Shown: positions 45,401 through 59,659 of the stretch, piece after piece
How the letters are laid out: every line of letters begins with the position of its first letter
Numbering within the stretch: position 1 is the first letter of the stretch
DNA from: Adiantum capillus-veneris
Taxonomy: Eukaryota; Streptophyta; Polypodiopsida; Polypodiales; Pteridaceae
Length of the DNA: 64,000 bases
Direction of reading: 5' to 3'
Assembly: GCA_014529385.2 (NCBI GenBank)
Contig: CM043968.1
Location: 28,091,013 to 28,155,012, forward strand
The notes under the pieces: model-generated
What the model was told of the DNA's origin: nothing
Databases searched by the model: none
What the model saw: the letters and a program-made list of their open reading frames with translations, nothing else
Translations under genes and position numbers: made by a program

Positions 45401-46286
45401 CCAATTTCTTCTTACATGTTGTCGTATGTGAATCTTGAATGTCTTTCCTCCATTGCCCAAAACCTCCTCCAGCTGGCAATTTTAATTACTCATGTTTTAG
45501 TCAAGGCTTATAGGTTTTCCACAAAGAGCTTTTACAAGGAATGAAAGAGATGGTTATCATATGCACGTAGAGCTCTCACAAGAGTATGAGCCCCTCCACA
45601 AGGAAAACAAATAAAATGCCACTTTTTAGAGCTTTATATCATAGGGCATAAAAAATGTGGACCTTTGGGTGGATGGTAGAATGTATCCTAAGCATCCCGT
45701 CACAAACTCCACGCCACCTTTCAAGGATATAACCTCAATGGTGAAGTATGTGGGAGATGACCACAATGTGCTATATGGCTACATCAGGTAGCTGGCTACA
45801 AGACATGATGTTCTATTAATGAAAGAAAACCATTGCACACAATGAGAATGTGTGCTTACACCCAAAATCCATTGCATACAACAAGAATGTGCACTTAAAC
45901 CATAAATTCATACAATGTGCTCAACAAGTTGAAGGAAACAAGGAGACCATGAAGGAGCTTACACAACGACTTAGAAAAAAAAGTAGCACCACGTCCTCGA
46001 CAAAGAGAAAGAAGACTACAGATCATTGAGGACTTGAAGGGTAGCTAAATAAGAAAAGAGCGCAAGACATCAACTAAGTCCATCTATCCTTCCCTAGTTT
46101 AAGTTCATAGGCTCTTGATATGCATGCCCAAATCCTTGATTTAGCATGACAAGGAAGTGGAGCACAACACAACCACCTCCTTGACTCCTTATGTTCTCAT
46201 ATTGAATTGAAAAAACATTGCTGGCCTCTTTGGTGACAAATGCTATGAAAAGATTGTTGCGAACTATCTTGACAACCTTTTAAAGG
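42360..46286. other. Decayed repeat-derived DNA, no supported gene
   Basis: About 3.9 kb of AT-rich sequence. A short Lys/Gln-rich frame at 43304-43528 could be a remnant of a coiled-coil gag or transposase, but nothing supports a gene. It includes a 37-nt poly-C run. Confidence 0.5.
45361..45397. repeat. 37-nt poly-C tract
   Basis: Uninterrupted C run between AT-rich flanks; the complement is a G-quadruplex-capable poly-G. It is comparable to the 36-nt G run at 27063. Confidence 0.92.
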
Positions 46287-46438
46287 TGTAAGACAGGGGG
46301 AACTAGAACCTAGAAGTCCACCTCCCAACCACCCACTATATAGAATGGCTCTAGCCCTTTGCCCTAGTTGAACTCCCTTTCCACACTGCCTAGCCCGGCC
46401 TTGCCCTTTTCTAGTCCGGCCTTGCCGTTGTCCTGACA
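46287..46438 (-). repeat. 3' LTR, 152 bp
   Basis: TGTAAGACAGGGGG...CCTGACA. A TATA-like ACTATATAG lies mid-way. The partner is at 53613-53764, of equal length. Confidence 0.9.
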
Positions 46439-46960
46439 TTACTCCCCCCTTCAAGAAGAGTTTTCATCCTCGAAAACAAAAGTGGGGAACTTCTTCTCAA
46501 GAACACTAATGTTTTCCCAAGTGGCACCTTCCTCAGGTCGTTCTTTCCACTTGATTAAGGCTTGTTGACATACATGATGATGCGTACGTAACTCATGATA
46601 ATCGAGAACACATTCAGGTTCATGCAGTAAGGTAGGAGGTTCAAAAAAATCAACCAAAATCTGTTGGTTAATGACATTGTTGTTCCCATGTAACCGCTTA
46701 CGTAAACGGCTAACATGAAACACCGGATGATACGAGAATGTGTAGGTAGCAATAATTTGTAGGCACGATCACCTACTCGCTTGAGTATTTTGAAAGGCCC
46801 ACAATATCAGGAGAAAATTTAGGTGTTGGCCCATTTAGACTTTTTGAATGTTCTGGCACACGTAAAAATACTTCCTCCCCTTCCTCGAAGGTAACTTCCC
46901 GACGTTTCTCATCAGTAGTAAACAACCCCACCATAACTAGTGTTCAAGGTTGAGAACTTG
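46439..46960 (-). pseudogene. Chromovirus pol C-terminus with chromodomain-like end
   Basis: The minus-strand frame includes FHVSRLRKRLHG and ALIKWKERPEEGATWENISV, a chromodomain-like segment, and ends KFPTFVFEDENSS-stop at the polypurine tract. Upstream in a shifted frame are FLRVPEHSKSLNGPTPKFSP and YKLLLPTHSRI, typical of the integrase-to-chromodomain linker. A frameshift near 46740-46790 separates the two parts. This supports a chromovirus identity for the 46.3-53.8 kb element. Confidence 0.82.
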
Positions 46961-46989
46961 ATTTATACATGAAGAGACTACTCTTAGTT

Positions 46990-47330
46990 GCAAACATGCT
47001 TTAACTTATGGTAAGAAAACTCCAAGTAGAGCAATAAATGCTTACTGATTGGATCGCTTGGTGCTAACATACACACTTTGCATATCCTTCAACACAAGAT
47101 TACACTTTGCAATCTGCCTATCCCCTTGGATAACTGGCAGTACTAAGGTGTGTTTTCCCTCACGGTTTACAAACAGTCTTCCCAGATGGCTAGTAAATGG
47201 GAATCACAATATCGTGTAACAATGTTGAGGAATCAACAATGTCGGGAATAACCATCGTGGTTAACTTAAAAAATCCACCAACACCCAAACCAATCCATGA
47301 CCTCTATTGGTGATTAGTAGACCCAAAAGT
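46990..47330 (-). pseudogene. Decayed integrase trace
   Basis: The minus-strand translation gives LPVIQGDRQIAKCNLVLKDM, reminiscent of the YHPQxDGQxExxNRxL block around the catalytic Glu of gypsy integrase. It has several stops and no other catalytic residue that I can place. Its position upstream of the pol C-terminus fits. Confidence 0.45.
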
Positions 47331-47339
47331 AATCTCATA

Positions 47340-50300
47340 GAGATACTGCACATAGAGTGCAACATGCTTCATAAGCAACAACTTGAGGAATATGCATGCC
47401 GTTCCAAATCAGACTTTGCTAAACACTAAGGCCCATAACACCTAGTGTGCATGCATTTAGCAAAAAACGATCCAAACCTCTATATCCATGGTGATCCTTA
47501 CCAATATTTATGGCAAATGTGATGCGCCTAGCACACAAAAAGGAATGTAAATAGTTCTGAAAAGAAACTAAATACTTTCAGTTGTTGTTGGCAATCTTTT
47601 GCAAGCCTTGCTGAAACGTTTGAACCCTAATAGAAGGTGAAACATTGATCACTTCTAGGTACAAACCATGAAATTGTTTTTCATTAACAACTTAGAGCCT
47701 TGCTATATGTATAAACAACCATTTGTAATGTTGTTTAGTAGGACTTGTACCTGAACAAGTCATTCTACGTATCCGACAATTTTTGGCCATGAAATTGCTC
47801 TTGATACGTTGGTGCAGCCAAAGTGTGTCGACTCTATAAGATGGCATGGGTAGATATATGCAGGCAAGCAGAAGCATGGCAAAGGGCTGGAGCAGCTAGG
47901 AGAGTCATGGGATGACAGGTAGCAGCGGAAGTGTATGCATGATGTGGCTTATAGGCCAAGGGAGGCTCCATGAGGGGCTAGTTTGGTGAACAATTGAAGG
48001 AGATGCAAAGTGCAGCTTTTGGGTCCAGGAATGAAGAGCTTGAAGTGCTGAAGGATCTGGTCCAGACGGCTCATCAAACCGAGCTACGGAGCCCAAGTTA
48101 TTGAAGGATGAAGTTTCAGTGGTTTGTAGATTCTTGTTGGACAGGGCAGCTAGGTGGTCCAAGTGGAAGTCAAGGTACAAGTATGTAGAGATCAATTCAT
48201 GGAGCCTACCTGTCTTTTCGGATTGTGGATCAAAGCCACGGTTTGCAGTTTATGGTCAGTTGAATTTTTGTCGAGGGCTAGGTTGGTGCCCACCTGACCA
48301 CATGGGGAGTCGTGCCATCTGGGGTTGTTTTGGACAGCAAAAAAGTTTAAGAAGATGCTATGCAATGTATGAGGCTATCAGGAAGTGACTGCATGTCAAA
48401 CGAAGCCCGGAGCGGAGAGATATGGCAGTCGGAAGATTGGGTGCCTTTGTCCAAAGTTGGTTGCAGATGATTTTTTCATTTTTGAAGGCCTTGGTTCGAG
48501 GGTTCCGAGGGGTCGAAATGCAGAGATGGCAAGTGCGGTTGGAGCCGGGAAGGTGGAGTTTCAGTGATTCTTGACTGCTTGAAATCGGGTCCGGGAGCAG
48601 AGCATAGGAGCTTGGGGAAGAGGACCAAAAAAAGGGGATTTTTAATGAATTTTTTGAAGGTTCTTAAGACCCTTGGGGGTGCATGTAAATGAGGTGCTGC
48701 CACGTGGCAGTGGGATTATCCCGTATGCACTGGTGGAAGCAAATAGGCCACGCTATAAGGCCTGGGCCGTGGGCTCTCATTGGCACACATGAGGGGAGAG
48801 AGAGGGGAGCTCCCTCCCATGGCGATTGCGTGTGGGCGCATGCGCTGCGCACGCGGACTTGACGACACTGGGCGGTGATTTTGGCCGAGTGGCGGCGCAG
48901 TGGAGGAGATTCGGGCGGCAGCGGTATGATGATGTGGCAACTCGTAAGGGCCAGTGCCCACACCCGCTAAGGGCCAAAATTTTTGAGGAAAGGGGTATAC
49001 CCCCCCCCCCCCAAATAGCGACATCGCTATTGCTCAAGGAGGGGAGGGGTCTCGCTGTAGAGAGGTGAGCTGACAGGGACAGTTAAAGGGCGCCAAGGAC
49101 GTCCAAAGATAAAGTCAAGCCAAGGCAAGAGAGGAGAATTCAAAGGCCCAAGGGGAAATCCGGGCGGCCAAATGGAATGGACAAACAGTCAAGAAGTGTA
49201 GCATGCAAGTGTTTCCAAAAATCAAATATGCCAAGTGGTGGCAATGCAAGTAAATTCTAAATGGAGCTCCAAATGAAGTGCACGACATGGAAGCTCACCC
49301 CATTTTTCTTTTTTGGGTCTCCTAGACACACCCTTATAAAAGGAGATCTATGTTCATTTTTTGGGGTCTTTGACCAATGTGGGCTTTTTTGCCTGAGTGT
49401 GTGATTGGAAGCTTAAAGCTTGTGTGGTGCCAAGCGTGCCATTGAAGCTGCATACTTGATTGTACTACTCCCCTATGCAATAATACCACTTATTTGCCCC
49501 TATCTCTTGTGTTGCTTCTCCCCATTCCCCTCCTTTTCTCTCGCTCTTCGTGTATTGGCCTTTGCTTGCAGAGGGTTTGCCTGTAGCTTGAAAGGTTCTA
49601 CCAAGAGGGCAGAATATGAGTGTTTTGTGAGTCAGAAAGGGTGAGTTGAGCAGTGTGGGTGCATTTGGGTTGCACGGTGTTTTTTGCAAGGTGTGAGATT
49701 GTTTTGTGTGCTAAAGTGGAGTTGTTAGTGCAAATTAGCCAATTTGAAGGTGTTATTTGAGAGGTTAGGGGTGTTGTGGAATCCCTGGGCTATAGAGAGG
49801 TAGATATTTTGTGTGTTGGGTGTGTTCCCTATTCCCCCTCTCCAACGTCGTGCTAAAAATGTTTTAGAAAATAGATGTGACAAGCACCTAGGGACTTTGT
49901 CGTGACACATATTTTCATAGTGGGCACCAGTGTCAGTCCAGAGACTCATATTCTTCACGTGTGGAATATGTCTCATGTAAGGATGTTTAAAAAAGAACAT
50001 CCTACAAGTACAGGATGTACTTGTGTGTGGAGGTAACTCTAAACACTCCGCGACAAGAGTGAGAGGGACCCTCATTCATTGCTCTACACTGGCTAAACCG
50101 AACTCCTTGAGTTCCTAGACCATCTTGTATCCCATGTGACAACATGTGCCGAATCGAATCCTACAAGTGGATTCATAACAACATAATGTACATTGGACAC
50201 TACGGCCCAAATACTTGTTTCGACCTGCCCTTGGCATGGCCTTGGGGATTGAACTGAAAGTTCAGTTACCCGTATTCAAGTGCACAGGAGCACGTCTCCC

Positions 50301-53090
50301 ACCTGTGAAAAAACCAAGAAACATTGCACTGGAAACCCTGGGTGTTGCCTTTGCAATCCAAATCCATTGGGTAGGATCTAAGTAGTCAACCCCTTGGTAA
50401 GACCCTTTGTAGAAATTGCTCAACTAGAAGGTAACGGTAACCAACATAGTTAACCGTGCACAGAATTATGAGAATCAACTTGAAAAGTTGAATTTTTCCG
50501 CTACCGCGTGGTAGATTGCGGAAATCTTTCCTTGAGAGTATAACGGGAATAGATCAAGCTGTGATCCTGAATGCCTCTGGGGTGATTCAGTAAGCACCCG
50601 TGGGGTCTTACCCCAAAACCATGCATCCATAGACACTCGTAGTGCTATGGAGAGAGTAGGAGATCCAGACAAGTGAGATGCCTAGCTCGTATCAACAGCC
50701 ATGCTGTCTCAACTATTTGGTGCCTCTAGACTCCATGGTATAGATCAGCTGATGTAAGTGCAAGAGTATCAAAAATTCAACTTGAGCGTCACACTAGAAA
50801 CATATAGTGCAAAAATGACGCCCTAATCCTTCGAAATGACAAGACTCTTGCTCGTCCATGAATGTTGATGTATTTGATGTGTACTCCATTGGGCAGATCT
50901 GTTCGATCATAAGAACAATCACCCAAGGAATGCCAATAGTTGGGTCCTACCCAAAATCTGACAATGGCTCTTAGCCAGCCTGTGTGTGGCTCCTAGCTCT
51001 TACGGAAATTAGTGTTCAATCGATAAAGCGATGAAAACTAATGTGAATTGCACCTTGGCCAATTTCTAGCTGAGAGTTAGAGCACCTGGGCTCATGCTGA
51101 CTCCCAAAACAAAACATGTATCAAAAGCTTCTTAGAAAGTTTTCATTATTCTTGAGAGAAATAAGAAAAAGAGAGAGAAGAAGAGCATGCTGGGTTGAGG
51201 AAATTTCCTTATATTTCTAGAGTGTGTGCCCAGAATGTGTGCTCTTAGGCATTTTATGCCTAATTTGCAGCTTATCCTATAAGCATACTAAAATCTATCT
51301 GTATGACGCTCTCATCAAGAGAGGCAACAAAAAAAACACATATACATCCTGACCTACCTCCCTTGCAGGGGTCATGATTGTATGAGAATGACTTAGCAGT
51401 GGCACCTTGCCTCTTGTTTGTGATAGACTTACTAGTGTGATAGTGGAAGCGTAATGCATGAAGCGGTAGAATTGTAAGCCCTTGGATACAGTGACGACTC
51501 AGACGTAAAAGCCAAAATCATAAGTGCCTTGCACCATCGGTACTGGTAGGGAAGCTATGAGGAGATATTCCAATGGTTGCCAGTGCCCAAACCATGGGTG
51601 CCAATTACCTTGACGTCTAGTCAAGAGGTAGTATCTTAGCACGAGGTAGAAGCCTTGCTTCACGTGTAACTGGCAAAGTTCTTTGCTTTTCATAATTGAC
51701 AATCCTTTATGGTGGAAATGCATAAGCATGAAAAATGAAGCAAATCTTAACATAGTTTAGGGTTAAGATTTCTTTAACTTGTGAAGGTCAAATCCGACTC
51801 ATAGCCAATTCGAACGAGCAAGAGAGTGTTGTCACGTGTATCATATACACTCTCATATGGCATGCACACCCATCTGGTATGCAATGAAATATCATGCAAG
51901 CATAGTGTTAAATCCCTTCCAAGTTGGTATGCTCATGGCGTATGCCAAACATGCAAAGTCTCAATACAAAATTGAGCAATTACGAAAGCCGTGCTTCACT
52001 ATATACTACTATGCTCATAGCGAACAGATATTCTTGCCAATTTACAGAGCAAAAGAAAGTCGACCTTGTCGAGCATTTACTGATAATTGACCTTGTTGAA
52101 TTGGCCCCATGTACTGAAAAGCAAAAAACTTGCAAAATATGTATTGTGTACCTGCTTGGCTTGATTACGTTGTCCTTGATATATACGTAAATATTTTCCT
52201 TGACATATATGTAGATATGGAACCCTCCTTTTGGAATCCTTGATTCCCCTAAGTCAGAGACCATGCTTGCCTTGCCCTTAATTGCTAGGTAACTTTGCCT
52301 TGTTGGAGCCTTGTTCCGTTGTGAAAACATGATGAAAGCACCATCGTGCAGCTTATGACGGTGGTATACCGAAAGTAATTCCCACCAATTTGTGGCTTTG
52401 TTGAGCAAAATGCCGTACCCAAGGCATATAAACATTGACCTTAATGGCACAAACAAAGCGTAAACAAAAAACAATTGTCAGCCATGCCAACATCTGTACC
52501 GTACCAATTGCAGGCATGGCCTTTACTTTCCTGAATGCAATTGGATGACAGTACCAATTGGTAGCAACCTCGCGACTGTTAACCATTCGTGCATGTTTTT
52601 CCTGAAAACTTTAGTCAAATACAAACATTGTAAACCTTATTGAGATGCATACCTCCCTTGCATGTCAAATTTATGCAGTGGCATTTGTACGAATCTTCCA
52701 ATCCTATGACAAGCTGTTCGCTTTCATGATCGATGTACTTTGCATGCCTTGCATGTTTAGTGCCTCTTGCAGAGTGTTGTGGGAAAAGCGTCAGTGCGTC
52801 TACTGCCTTGCATTCAAGAAATTTGCTGCAACCAAAATTTGCACTTACTTGATAAGTGTTGTGAATTGTTGAGTTTCACAAAAAATTCTGCATGTTGAAA
52901 ATCCGTACTGCTTCGTCGTTTTCTCACCCCCCCATATGGTGGCTTGGTATGGTGCTGTGCACGGAGAACGAAGAGGTTAAAGGGGGGGGGGGGGGGGTTA
53001 GCCCGTCGGCACCCTCCATACTAAAGTTGGGCGCTTCAGTATGAAAATAATCTCTTTGGAGCTATGGCATCGAAACCAGGCAGCGCAAAG
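47340..53090. other. Interior of the old chromovirus, no recognisable genes
   Basis: No domain could be supported on either strand. GC content rises at about 48.2-49.1 kb relative to its surroundings, and direct Ty3 homology is lost, so later insertions into this element are likely but their ends were not identified. Confidence 0.45.
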
Positions 53091-53093
53091 GCT

Positions 53094-53233
<140 letters not shown>

Positions 53234-53612
53234 TCGAGATTGATGCTCCCCGGCTTTAACGTATGTGTCAATTGCTGAGTAGGTCAAAGCGACCCCATCA
53301 AGCCCTCCTCCGCCTGTTTTCGAGCAGGTCGACCCGCCACCTTCCCCCTTTGCTAGGGCTGCTGCTCGCGGATCCCGTCATCATCTTCCCCGCTTGTCAA
53401 GGGTTTATGCACACATCGTGTGCCTCGTCCCCGACCGTGAACACCATGGCTTGCATGATATGCAAGACCATGCACAACCTCTCTCGAAAATGAAGGAGAG
53501 AGAGCCGACTCCGGAGAGAGGGAGGCCATGCCTCATGCTGTTGCGATAGACATAGAGAGAGAGTCCTTCCCCCTCCTCCATAGCTCTCCCCTCCCCTGAG
53601 GTCTGATACCAG

Positions 53613-53764
53613 TGTAAGACAGGGGGAACTAGGTCCTAGGAGTCCACCTCCCAACCACCCACTATATAGCATGCTCCTAGCCCTTTGCCCTAGTTGGGCT
53701 CCCTTTCCACACAGCCTAGCCCGACCTTGCCCTTGTCTAGTCCGGCCTTGCCGTTGTCTTGACA
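53613..53764 (-). repeat. 5' LTR, 152 bp
   Basis: Partner of 46287-46438, adjoining the primer site GTCTGATACCA on the plus strand and the AAAGG target duplication at 53765-53769. Confidence 0.9.
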
Positions 53765-53769
53765 AAAGG

Positions 53770-56180
53770 AGAAACAACTCCATGCATGAATCATTCAATT
53801 AATTTTGGATGAAGTCAGTATATTGAATAAAGGATATGACGCAATTTACAAGTATGTGACATTATCTGAAGTGCTATTTTACGGGTATTTTACTAGGAAA
53901 GGGCTCACCTTACTAAACCCTCCTATTTAGGTCTATGAAAAAATTAGTGATGAAGATCCACATCAAGTATACTCTATTGTCAAGCCCTTATTCTATTCAA
54001 AAGACAAGAAGGAAAGTGAAGGAGGAGATTCTTCAAACACTGGAAAGTCCTTTTCACATCAAATTGACATACAAAACACCAAGAGCAGAGGAAGTGTTTT
54101 CCCATTGAATTGACACACAAAACACCAAGAGTGGGGGAAGTGGTATATGAAAAATATAACAATATTTTTTATGATTTAATCATCATGCAAACATAAATTT
54201 TGTGATTGTTTAAGGTTACTCATGAAGAGTGTAATGGTATTTTAAAGTTTGTGATCAAATTAGATGAGTGCAAGCTTGTGAAAAAGACAAAGTTTGCATG
54301 AGTCCCAATCACACTTATGAATAGAGCCCTAGATGCAAGCATTGAACTCTATGACCCTAAAAATTTATCTTGTAATAGTTTCCTTCTTGCAACATTCAAA
54401 GTGAGCTAAAATTATGTTTAATGGAGGTTGTATGCTTTTAAATGTGCATTCCAAATAGCTAAAAAGTACCCTTTCAAGTGCTTGCTAAGAACTTTGATAT
54501 ATTGAATTAGGTTTTTCATCAAACTATCATCCCAAAACAACAAAGGAATGGAAAGAAATAAGCCATGTTTTGCAACTACAACCATATTATATGGTCCAAA
54601 GTCAAGCCTTTCAAGTAGTGGGACAAAAACTACTTAGTGGAGAGAATATTCCCATAGTCAACAACTTAGGAGAGCCAAAGCCCTTATAAAGCCACCATAC
54701 TACAAACCATTTAGGATGAGAACTGTCTACCTCAGCCAAAATAGCTGAAATGAGCCATACTTTAAGCCGACCAAGTTAGATCAAATACTCAAGCAAATCC
54801 AGAGTAAGAATCCATAGAGTATAGAAGTCTATGTCAAAAAGTCATAAGACAGCTCAATAAAAATCTTTCATGTTTCCAGTAAAGCATATCAGAGTGAGTA
54901 CCACCAGCCATTGTTAGAACCAACAACTAGAGATAAACCAATTGACTCGATATCAAATCAAACAATTCAGCTAGACCAAAGTCATAGAGACCAGACAAAG
55001 AGTTTATAACTTGAATAAAGAGTCCAAAATATTCCCAACAAAAAAGAAAATGTGCATTTATCTGAGATTTTTTAGAAGAAGATCAAAATTTTCTCCATAA
55101 GATCATCAGTTCTATTGTAATATGCTTTTAAAATCCTCATGTTAGTAGAGCAAACAATTAGAACTTAGTAGTAATTAATATTTTTGCTATAATCATTCCC
55201 AAAACTTTGGTGTTGTACCAAATTCAAAACCACTTAGTATAGATTTTGAGTCCCAAAGTAAGGCCATAGTGTTCCATGACTCATGCCAAATAAAGCACAA
55301 CACTGCTACACAACATTTTAGGTCCTTATCTTAAGGTATAGATTATTTACAGTAGTCATTAGCCTATCAGAGCAAGTACTAGCTACATGATGTTACCCTA
55401 AAAAAACTGGTTCATGTATAGCCAGTGAGCCTTAAAAGTGTAAACCCAAAACCATTTTTAGTGCTAATGAGAAGTGGAACCAACTATCCAATTTTGCTAT
55501 ACTAGCTTAATCACCTAGCACAATGCCCTAGGTTATGAGCAAAGCATTAGTCATGGCACAATAAAAGCAAAAAAAATCAGCCAAAAGTACTCTAAGCACA
55601 TCATATCAACCTGGTATTTTGAGAATAGAAAATAAGAGCCAATGAGGTAAGTAGTGTTAACAAAGTTTAATGAAAGCCATAATCTAGTCCAAGAAAACCC
55701 TACTTTTAGTAAGCGTTCCCGATTTTTACTACAAAGCTAGATCATCTTTTCTTTGTTAAATATTACAACCAACCAACCAATCAAACAACATGAGGACATG
55801 GATTTGAGGTAGCAGGGATGAAGATAATCCCATCTTCTTTTGTGCCCATGAATGCATGCCCAACAAATTAAACCTTTCTTCAACCATAAGACACCTCACT
55901 CATATACCAGATGCACAGTTGAAGACCCATACCCTCTCATAGGAAAATGCCATGGTAACTTGAAGGTGAAATTAAAATATAGTGTAAGTTGTTAATAGAG
56001 TAACGCGAGCATTATGATGTTAAGAGGGGAGGAAAAACTGACAAATTCTCCCTACAAACTCATCATCTGGAGGTATAATTGGTTCAATCAAATATTAATA
56101 TGCCAAAAATCAGGACTACTTAAGTGCTTCAAGCAAGTGTTATTCATACACAGGATGTGATCAAGAAAAAAAAAAACAAT
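53770..56180. other. Decayed intergenic DNA
   Basis: About 2.4 kb without a supported gene. It contains a 48-bp-period direct repeat at 54058-54143 (AATTGACA-ACAAAACACCAAGAG units). Scattered phrases recall retroelement integrase but are too weak to call. Confidence 0.5.
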
Positions 56181-56239
56181 GTTAATCCTTCAAAAATGCA
56201 GTGTATGAGAGCATGAATGTGATGCGTGTGTGGAGAGAC

Positions 56240-56241
<2 letters not shown>

Positions 56242-56304
<63 letters not shown>
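56242..56304. repeat. (GA)n microsatellite
   Basis: About 62 bp of GA, followed by GTGGGTGGAG as in the larger GA tract at 56555-56656, so both may derive from related LTR sequence. Confidence 0.9.
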
Positions 56305-56306
<2 letters not shown>

Positions 56307-56501
56307 ATAGGTTGTGGGTGGAGAAACTACAATGGGAGAGTTTGCAGTTGGGGTTGTGAGTTGTGCAATGACTAACACTAGCATGATGCATCATGAAGCG
56401 GTGCAGGTCAGATACCTCCAGGGTATTCATGCTGGTTCTAATAGGGATATACGCTTTTGCATATCGCTAGAGCCTGCATGATGGCATGCTTTGATACCAA
56501 T

Positions 56502-56812
<311 letters not shown>

Positions 56813-57889
56813 ATCTCCCAATCAAAGGCTAATGTGATAATAAGTGGTACTACAATAGGACCTAGTAGTATGTACAGTAGGTAAGTGACGAAAATTGTCC
56901 CAACCTATACCCATTGTCTCTCTCAAAGCTAATGTATGTTGTCGTGTAGTGATGTGCATAAGCATATATCCCTACCAGAATCAACATGCATACCCTGGAG
57001 GGAGTCTTACCGTGTGGCGAGTGAGAATTTTTTAGCGATGGAAAATTTGAGCAAATAAATACAGAAACCAAATGGGCTTTGTTAAGAAAGATGAATGAAG
57101 ATCCTACTTAAAGCCCTAAGTGATAGCAATAACACTGTTCAAAATGAGAATCTTTTCTTGAATCCCTAAGTAATCATAGCAATAGCATTGTTCAAATTTA
57201 GGCTCTAGATTCTTTTCTGCAGTTGAGGCCTGATGTCGAGCAATGAGAAACCGGAGTGAGTAGCAAAGTTATTACAAACCATGTAATGATCCACAACTAC
57301 GTTCAACACCATAATTTTAATTTTAACTTTAAATTTTAAGGAGCGATCTAATGCAAGTCAACAATGCTCATACATCTACAAAGTTTCTAAACTATATTAA
57401 GAGACAATTGTCATATCTTATACCCAAAAAAGAGAGATTTCTTTAGAATTGTAAGATAACAAGTGGAATATTGAGTGGAATATAGAGAACAACATGTTGT
57501 GCCTCTACACTCTAGCAACAACAAGAAATGCTACGGTTCTATCTCATGACTATGAAGAGTCACACTCGTCATCAATAAAGACATTGCACCTCTGACACTT
57601 CTTGTGGGTGTCAAAATCATATCGTAATCAGCAGTCATGGTTTTTATAGTCCCCTCAGCATAAATTGCCAACACACTTCCATACAAAAAGAAAAAGATAA
57701 GTCTCACAATCCACATGCAAGCAATACAGTACCTACATCATAGAAACACAAGAAATCTCAAATTGATGTTTGAATCATTATCCATAATTTCCAAATTTTG
57801 AACAATGATACCAAAAAGTGACAAAATAGCATAAAAGTATGATGGAAACATAAAATAGGGGGGGAAATGAAGTGTAAGGTGGACTCTCA
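56813..57889. other. No supported gene
   Basis: About 1.1 kb of AT-rich sequence between the GA-rich LTR and the methyltransferase-like pseudogene. Only short unsupported ORFs are present. Confidence 0.5.
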
Positions 57890-59059
57890 CTAGTCATCAA
57901 AGGGGTTGACACGTGAAGACATTTCACCCACATCATCAACATCAAGAGAGGTGGAGGCCCCCTCTCTGCTTTGCTTTTTAGGGTAAAATAATGGTTGCAC
58001 ATAATTTGAAGTCAAAGTGCCATCACTATCGATTGTTGCACACACCGGCCTTGTGCCTAAGCATGCTGCCAATACGGTCATTGTACCACATCCCAAAATC
58101 CAAACTAAGACCTCTACGACTACAAAGAAGCTCCACAAAACATGCAATAAAAGAATGACTTCGTTGCAAGCCACCATGCCATGTCTCCCCTGATGATGAT
58201 CTTGCTAGAGAAGACTCTGGAAGATGGTGCATCATGTAAGAATCCAAAGGTTGCACACCAAGTCAATTGAATAGTGGGGTGCTCTCAACCACAAAGCAAG
58301 GTGGTTGCATGCCATTCCTATGCACCATAAGTAAGAGAGAACAATGACACTACACCACCACATAGACAATTAGAACAATAACAATAATTATAACACACCA
58401 AAATGAGAAACAAACAAGTTATATGTAGAAGAGCATTACCTCAATCCGACCACCAAAGCTATTACCATAACCATAAGCTCCATGATGGAGGACTACAATG
58501 CGAAAATGAATAGCCATCTCTGATGCACGACAAAATCTCTCAACCCAGCCAATGGTATCTCGTGCAAGAGGCTTCAAAAGTCACAATAGAAAACACACAA
58601 CAAAAATATATACAAGTATTTTAAAATTATGATTGAAGCACAAACCTACCATAGAGACCATGATCAACAACCACCCAAAGTCTGACAAAGTCGAATATGC
58701 AAGTTGCATGCCTGCACGAACATGATCCTCGCTACAAATATCCCAAAGGGGCACAACATCGGAGGCTAAGTGGGAACCACCAAAGGGAAGATCAAAAAAA
58801 TTAAAATCAGCAAACCATGCGACTATTCTCCCACCACGCATGCACAAGGTCCCATCAAAGCGTGCATAACCCATGTGCTCATGAACACGAATCCATGACG
58901 GATGTCAAGCACCATCCCTAAAATCAATAGCAATGACTATGTAGTCCCCAAAAATGGCCATGCATCATGAGTCAGACAATGAGGACAAAGAAGACAAGGG
59001 AATATCAACGATGTAGGCCAATGAAATGGTTTTCTTTGCAACCATCTCCCCATTAGATA
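57890..59059 (-). pseudogene. Amino-methyltransferase-like (beta-order) pseudogene
   Basis: Exons inferred at 59059-58650, 58571-58440 and 58317-57890, with GT-AG borders for at least the first two. The first encodes RGGRIVAWFADFNFFDLPFG, whose DLPFG resembles motif IV (DPP[YF]) of N4/N6 amino-methyltransferases. The last encodes ERxHS-like SHSFIACFVELL then, after a 1-nt insertion, LDFGCGT-like sequence and VLAACLGTRPVCATIDSDG, resembling SAM motif I. Order IV before I is that of the beta class. Three in-frame TGA codons and the insertion show it is inactive. More exon-like segments occur upstream (about 59150-59650). The family call rests on short motifs and needs a profile search. Confidence 0.45.
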
Positions 59060-59402
59060 CTGCGATACAAGAGGCTAAACAAAGTGACTTAACTCCAATA
59101 AATGGAAAAAACAAATGACTGCATCGCAAGTGATAGCTCACCATGCTCTCGCTCCATGTTTTCATCCACCCTAGTCTCAACAATCACCTCCTTTCCCTTG
59201 TGAGAAGTATTTGTAGCTTAGAAAAAACAAAAAAACACAATGTCACTAGTATGTAAAACAAATAATCTAAGGAAAAAGAGAGTTTAAGGCTCTTTAACAA
59301 ATTATGTTTGAGATTGTTTTGAGTAACCATTTACCCGATATCACCTCATTCACTCTAGGAGGGAGAGGCACTTCGACGGATGTGCCACCAGCTCTCATAG
59401 TA

Positions 59403-59407
<5 letters not shown>

Positions 59408-59460
<53 letters not shown>
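59408..59460. repeat. (TC)n microsatellite
   Basis: About 53 bp of TC, lying between two upstream exon-like segments of the minus-strand pseudogene. Confidence 0.92.
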
Positions 59461-59465
<5 letters not shown>

Positions 59466-59659
59466 GATACATGCCCAGAATCCATGTCTATACACCATGG
59501 ACATGTCTCCATCTCCCAAGTAGTGAGCTTATGCATGGAAGGGGAGTACATGCATTCTTCCCTAGCAGATAGTTGTGCCCATTGCTTAGCCAAGAATGGG
59601 ATCCCTGGAAGAAATCCTTTTCCAACCAAGGATATTATGAATCTAAAATAAACAAACAA

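Noticed and set aside
48041-49068. Cluster of overlapping ORFs in GC-richer DNA
   Set aside because: Several frames on both strands are open only because of base composition; none shows a recognisable motif.
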